A stretch of DNA of 48,087 bases. Origin: Acanthaster planci. Lineage: Eukaryota; Echinodermata; Asteroidea; Valvatida; Acanthasteridae. The notes beneath the pieces are model-generated. The model saw only the letters and a list, made by a program, of their open reading frames with translations. It did not search any database and was not told where the DNA came from. Shown here piece after piece: positions 44,236 through 48,087 of the stretch. The stretch is taken from positions 254,141-302,227 of the forward strand of contig NW_019091705.1 of assembly GCF_001949145.1 (NCBI RefSeq). Reading direction: 5' to 3'. The translations under genes were made by a program, and so were the position numbers. Each line of letters opens with the position of its first letter. Within the stretch, counting starts at the first letter, position 1.

Positions 44236-44970
44236 ATGCAAAAGTGTAGTGAACAGGAATGCAAGAAGTTTATGTCAACTTATACATCAATACAGAGTGC
44301 AAAATGGGCAGGCCTAGCACTAGCAATAGTTACCTTTTCTTCACAGTCACTCAGATGGATCAGCAAAGCAAAATTCTGTACAACAGAGGTTTCTGTGCTG
44401 CAACAAATCAGGCCATTATGTGTGACTCCTCTGTCAATTAATTGTGTAGATAGAATGATGCAGGGGCTTAGTGACAAGGATGTGCAATTAACTCACAAAT
44501 TGAAAACATATCGACCAATACCATCAGTGAGTTCTTGGAGGAACATATCCATTTATTCCTGCAATCTGTGTGAAAAATCTTCTGAAAATAGGAATGAAAG
44601 ACTTCATGGAAAACTGGTGCAATCACCAACTGAGTCTGCAACTGTTAGAAGTGGCCAATCAAACAATGTGGATCAACAGGGAGATCAGCCACTTGACAGG
44701 AACATAATTAAGTCCATTAACAGACTTGCTGAGGCTCGGCTTATGTTGCAAAATCCTGCTCCTGCTAAGGAGGAATCAAGGCCTGGCCGGCCACAACCAC
44801 CAGACCCAGAAACATGCTGCCAAAGTGGCTGTGTCAACTGTGTGTGGATTAAATATGTCCAAGATATGCAGGATTATGCACCTGGTGACAAGGAGCAGGT
44901 AAAGATAGCACTGGATCTAATCAAGGATTACAATGTGAAGATGTTTGTGAAAATGGAATTGGATTTATAG
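44236..44970 (+). CDS. OXLD1: OXLD1-like protein (oxidoreductase-like domain), 244 aa
   Basis: The only intact host gene recognised. Residues 183-214 form the Oxidoreductase-like N-terminal domain: RPGRPQPPDPETCCQSGCVN followed by CVWIKYVQDMQDY. The diagnostic C-C-x-x-G-C-x-x-C-V-W has Cys 194, 195, 199 and 202. The C-terminus (VKIALDLIKDYNVKMFVKME) matches the closing helix of animal OXLD1. Human OXLD1 is a small mitochondrial protein of unknown catalytic role; no enzyme activity is shown for the family and the Cys cluster may bind a metal. The ATG at 44236 is chosen because an in-frame TAG (44203) lies between it and the acceptor at 44138. An ATG at 44272 would give an N-terminus MSTYTSIQSAKWAGLALAIV, plausible as a mitochondrial presequence. 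The roughly 180 residues before the domain are longer than I expect for the family; an internal CTTTTCTTCACAG (near 44335-44347) could be an alternative acceptor shortening them. Confidence 0.85.
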   Translation: MQKCSEQECKKFMSTYTSIQSAKWAGLALAIVTFSSQSLRWISKAKFCTTEVSVLQQIRPLCVTPLSINCVDRMMQGLSDKDVQLTHKLKTYRPIPSVSSWRNISIYSCNLCEKSSENRNERLHGKLVQSPTESATVRSGQSNNVDQQGDQPLDRNIIKSINRLAEARLMLQNPAPAKEESRPGRPQPPDPETCCQSGCVNCVWIKYVQDMQDYAPGDKEQVKIALDLIKDYNVKMFVKMELDL

Positions 44971-45286
44971 GACCCCAACCAAGAACACGCTCATGAACTA
45001 TCTTAGATAATGCCCTTCTTGTTCATGGGCATGTATTTTTGCCCAAAACATATTGTGCATGTCCAATCCCCACAAAGCAGATGGATTTCAGTGACGATTA
45101 TTTGAAAGCTGATGAGGTCCTTAGTTTTGCTGTACATATAGGCACAATCTGCTTCTGTATTTACAACTAATTTGGGAGATTCCCATGTGTCATATTTCAG
45201 CTGGTTGTGTGAAACAAGTGTTTTGTTGCATATCTGGGGAACCGATGAAAATGAAATGTCACCGTTTTTTATAAAAACATGTTTTC

Positions 45287-45292
45287 AATAAA
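45287..45292 (+). terminator. polyadenylation signal of OXLD1
   Basis: AATAAA about 320 bp after the stop codon, giving a 3' UTR of roughly 340 bp that ends before the downstream foldback element. Confidence 0.6.
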
Positions 45293-45365
45293 GCAATTAT
45301 TGCGTGTCTCAGCCAGCAGAGCCAACACTTGCATGACCATTGGCCCAGGTAGCTGTTTGTATTTG

Positions 45366-46329
45366 GGTTATTCCATGAAAGACCAACACATTTTTTGACT
45401 TTAGGTCTTAAAATTTTGTTAAAAATTGCTATGCGTGTAGACATCAATGAATAATAAATATGTGCCAATTTTTTGCAGAATCCGCCCTTCCATGCGGTCA
45501 AGGCAGAGATCAACAAAAGTGCATAGTTTTCACTTAAAAATCCACCCTTTTAGCAAAAATTGAACATAAGTCTCTAATTTTTTTATGGAATATATGCAAA
45601 TGTGGTATCAAATGAAGCAGAAGAACATGCTTCTTTTCATTGATGATGTGGGAATTTTGCTTTGTAAATCAAGAGTCAGAATGACCTTTGACATGCGTCT
45701 GTGACCTTTGACCACATTTCAAAAAAGTATTTTGAAATTTTTTTAAAAGTATGGTTCCTGCTCTAGAAGAATCAGCTTAAATCTTTCTGGCGTCTTTGAA
45801 ATAAAAAAATTTTCTACAGTTGATCAGCTAAGAATGTCAGTTTTGTATTTAATCCAAATACGGGAATTTGTACCCAAGCAGTTTATGCTCTAAAATGAAA
45901 TCAACCCAAGGAGTATGTAAAATTATATTGAAATTGGAGGATTTGGGACTGTTGGGGTTCATGAATTTTTAATTAAATGGTTTTCAGAGCCAGAGTAATA
46001 TATCTCACTCAAAATTATTTCATTTAAGGAGCCCAGTTTACAAGCATATGGTAATTGATTCGGAATATATGAGGACTGAGGAGTTGTCATGTGTTGACGG
46101 AGCAAAACATAAAACCTGAGTGGGTAATGTTTAATTTTTACTAAAATGGTGGATTGTTAAGTGGACATTGCCCTTGTTTGTTGATCTATGCCCTGACCAC
46201 ATGGAAGGGCGGATTCTACTAAAAAATTACGAGTATTCGTTATTCTTTGATGTCTACAAGCACAGCAATTTTTATCAAAATCTGAAGATCTGTGGTCAAA
46301 GAGTGTGTTGGTCTGACATGGAACAAGCC
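45366..46329. mobile_element. 964-bp foldback DNA transposon, about 200-bp arms
   Basis: Arms 45366-45569 and 46121-46329 are long inverted repeats. Paired blocks include AGACCAACACA / TGTGTTGGTCT, AAAAATTGCT-TG-G / its complement, GTAGACATCAA, GAATCCGCCCTTCCATG and CACTTAA-AATCCACC. The tips read GGGTTATTCCATG and GGCTTGTTCCATG. The interior (about 550 bp) has no transposase; it carries TGACCTTTGAC twice and copy 2 of the dispersed repeat. No sure target-site duplication. Confidence 0.85.
45907..45959 (+). repeat. 52-bp dispersed repeat, copy 2
   Basis: Near-identical to 34180-34231 (shared block TTGGAGGATTTGGGACTGTT). It lies inside the foldback transposon. Confidence 0.85.
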
Positions 46330-48087
46330 ACTTCTCTTTGATCTCTTAATTTGGCACACAGTCATACCACTTGATACCAAGAAAGTCTAAGACCTAAGCA
46401 GGTGTGTGCTTAATTTGGAAAATTTTGTGACCTCAAGATTGTGGGTTTTTTTTAAATACACACCATGCATATGTACAATACATTGCAATTGAAAAAAAAA
46501 GAGGGAAAAGCTCACAGTTTTTCCCATCTGGGAAAGTGAATGTTCGTTCACAAATTGTAAACACTTTTTCCTGGTGGGAAGAATTTTGTTCACTTTCTTC
46601 CCCCTCTGTGAACAAAGAATTCCTTTTTTATTTCACAAGTTCTAAATTTTCCACACTGTTTTCCATCAGTAGACAAATGTGCACAATGTGTGTGCAAAAA
46701 GTTTCACACTTTTTTTTCAAAAGTGTGGAAAATTTCACAGCTTTTTTTCACACGTGGGAAAATATTGCACTCATTTTTTTTGGAATTTCAATGGGAATTA
46801 TTTTCGCAACATTTGCGAATTGTTTTGACAGGGTTAAGTTGCAGTTCAGTGCATTGTAACTGCTGATGCTTTTGGTATTTTTATTTATGTGCACCCATAT
46901 CACAAGGAAATTACAATTTAAACACTTGGAATATTCTTTGTTTACAAATCGAGTCATAGTTAAGATTACTGTAGTTACAATTTGACATGATAAATGACTT
47001 ATACCAGTGGTTTCCTTTGATGAGGTTTAGCAGCAGGCCACCTTGCCATAAGTGTATGTCACCCTGTAAAAATGTTCAATACCTTACTATTTTTTATCAC
47101 TTAATTTTTCCCTGTTCTGTAGTCATACAGTTTATCTACCGTAAGCACGAAGACGTTTTCTGTAGAATAAACATGAAGAGTTGCCAGCATCAGAATAATA
47201 TTCAGCATTTCTGGATCTGGATGCAATGTATGTAACACAGAATACCATATAATTATAGTCATTTTCCTAGTTCAGATTGCAAGACTGATTCAGTCTGATT
47301 GCGGTTTGACAACCCACCAGTAAATTGTCCACTTTGTAAGAAGCAGACTATACAAAATAATTTTCAAAACATAAGCTTTCAATTTTGAATATTCAAGATG
47401 CATTTCCGAACGGGGGAGATGTCAACTATCTATAAAACGGTCCTTGCCCTCACGCAACGTATATCAATTTTGAATATGCAGGATTGTCAAAAGTGCCAAT
47501 GCCACTTTCCTTTGCGTACAGGAGTGTACAGTGTTACAAGTATATTACCAGTATGTGTGTACAACACAAGATATTAATGCATGGGAGTTCAATTGCATCA
47601 CATTATATATGTAAACAACACTTCAAAGCAATTATCTAATTGCTATCATGATTATTGCTACTTCAAATTGCTTCTTTATCAAAAATCATGGTAGATTTAG
47701 ATTCTTTGCACAATCACCTTTTCAAATATACCAGTATTAACAAATTTGATTGAAGAAGATAGGGTCGTTTGCTGAAAATGGCAGTCAAGCCCATTTTGGC
47801 CAAAGTCGGCCAAAAGTGGTGGGCTGTAACTTAAAAACTGTTGGTCAGACAGGGCTAAAAATTGAACCGATATTGTTTTCTGCCACAATTGCTCTTTACA
47901 CCAAAATCGAACTAATTTGAAGGGGGTTGGTTTTAACCAATGGAGTGATCGGATACAAATGACTCTTCAGTCACCCTACTTACACAAATGACCCTTTTGA
48001 GGAAAATGGGCCATTTTAATGGTTCTTCCTTGTGCGGACGATGTGCTCAGAGGGACTCAATTTCTTTGCAGTCATTTAACGTACCAA
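46330..48087. other. no recognisable gene
   Basis: AT-rich. At 46490-46780 several imperfect TTTCACACTTTTTT / AAAAGTGTGGAAA dyads and GGGAAA words suggest another decayed foldback repeat. ORFs of 60-107 codons are not recognised. Confidence 0.4.

Overview
This is eukaryotic DNA, most likely from a marine invertebrate deuterostome such as an echinoderm or hemichordate. The evidence is indirect: AT-rich sequence with almost no long ORFs, many TACATGTA and AGGCCTA palindromes, relics of CR1/L2-type non-LTR elements (one with a decayed 2A-like motif), tyrosine-recombinase retroelements, piggyBac and pogo-type elements, and one host gene (OXLD1) with animal-type splice and polyadenylation signals. 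I cannot name the species. Positions 13875-14449 are an assembly gap.

Layout. 1-2936: a possible LTR tail, then array A, a degenerate tandem array rich in the CRE palindrome TGACGTCA. 4758-9990: three broken non-LTR retrotransposons, with a 21-bp-type minisatellite and a broken C2H2 zinc-finger gene between the first two. 9991-10685: the third element's tail, hosting a 174-bp hairpin MITE. 10690-16160: no gene seen. 16165-19743: a piggyBac transposase relic on the minus strand, a 148-bp MITE and a probable 1.3-kb solo LTR. 19750-28080: no gene seen; it holds two clean minisatellites (16 bp and 19 bp), a pogo-like MITE and a foldback element. 28085-34862: a tyrosine-recombinase pseudogene, several foldback elements and a 516-bp solo LTR. 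35395-38850: array B, a decayed relative of array A. 39700-43020: remnants of a second tyrosine-recombinase retroelement. 44139-45310: OXLD1, the only intact host gene I recognise. 45366-46329: a 964-bp foldback element directly downstream of it.

Apart from OXLD1, every recognisable coding sequence is a mobile-element relic, or looks like one, with frameshifts, stops or lost catalytic residues. The window is best read as repeat-rich intergenic or intronic DNA around one small gene. Small exons of other host genes could be present and unrecognised. Repeat boundaries were found by eye and are approximate unless terminal repeats and target-site duplications are stated.
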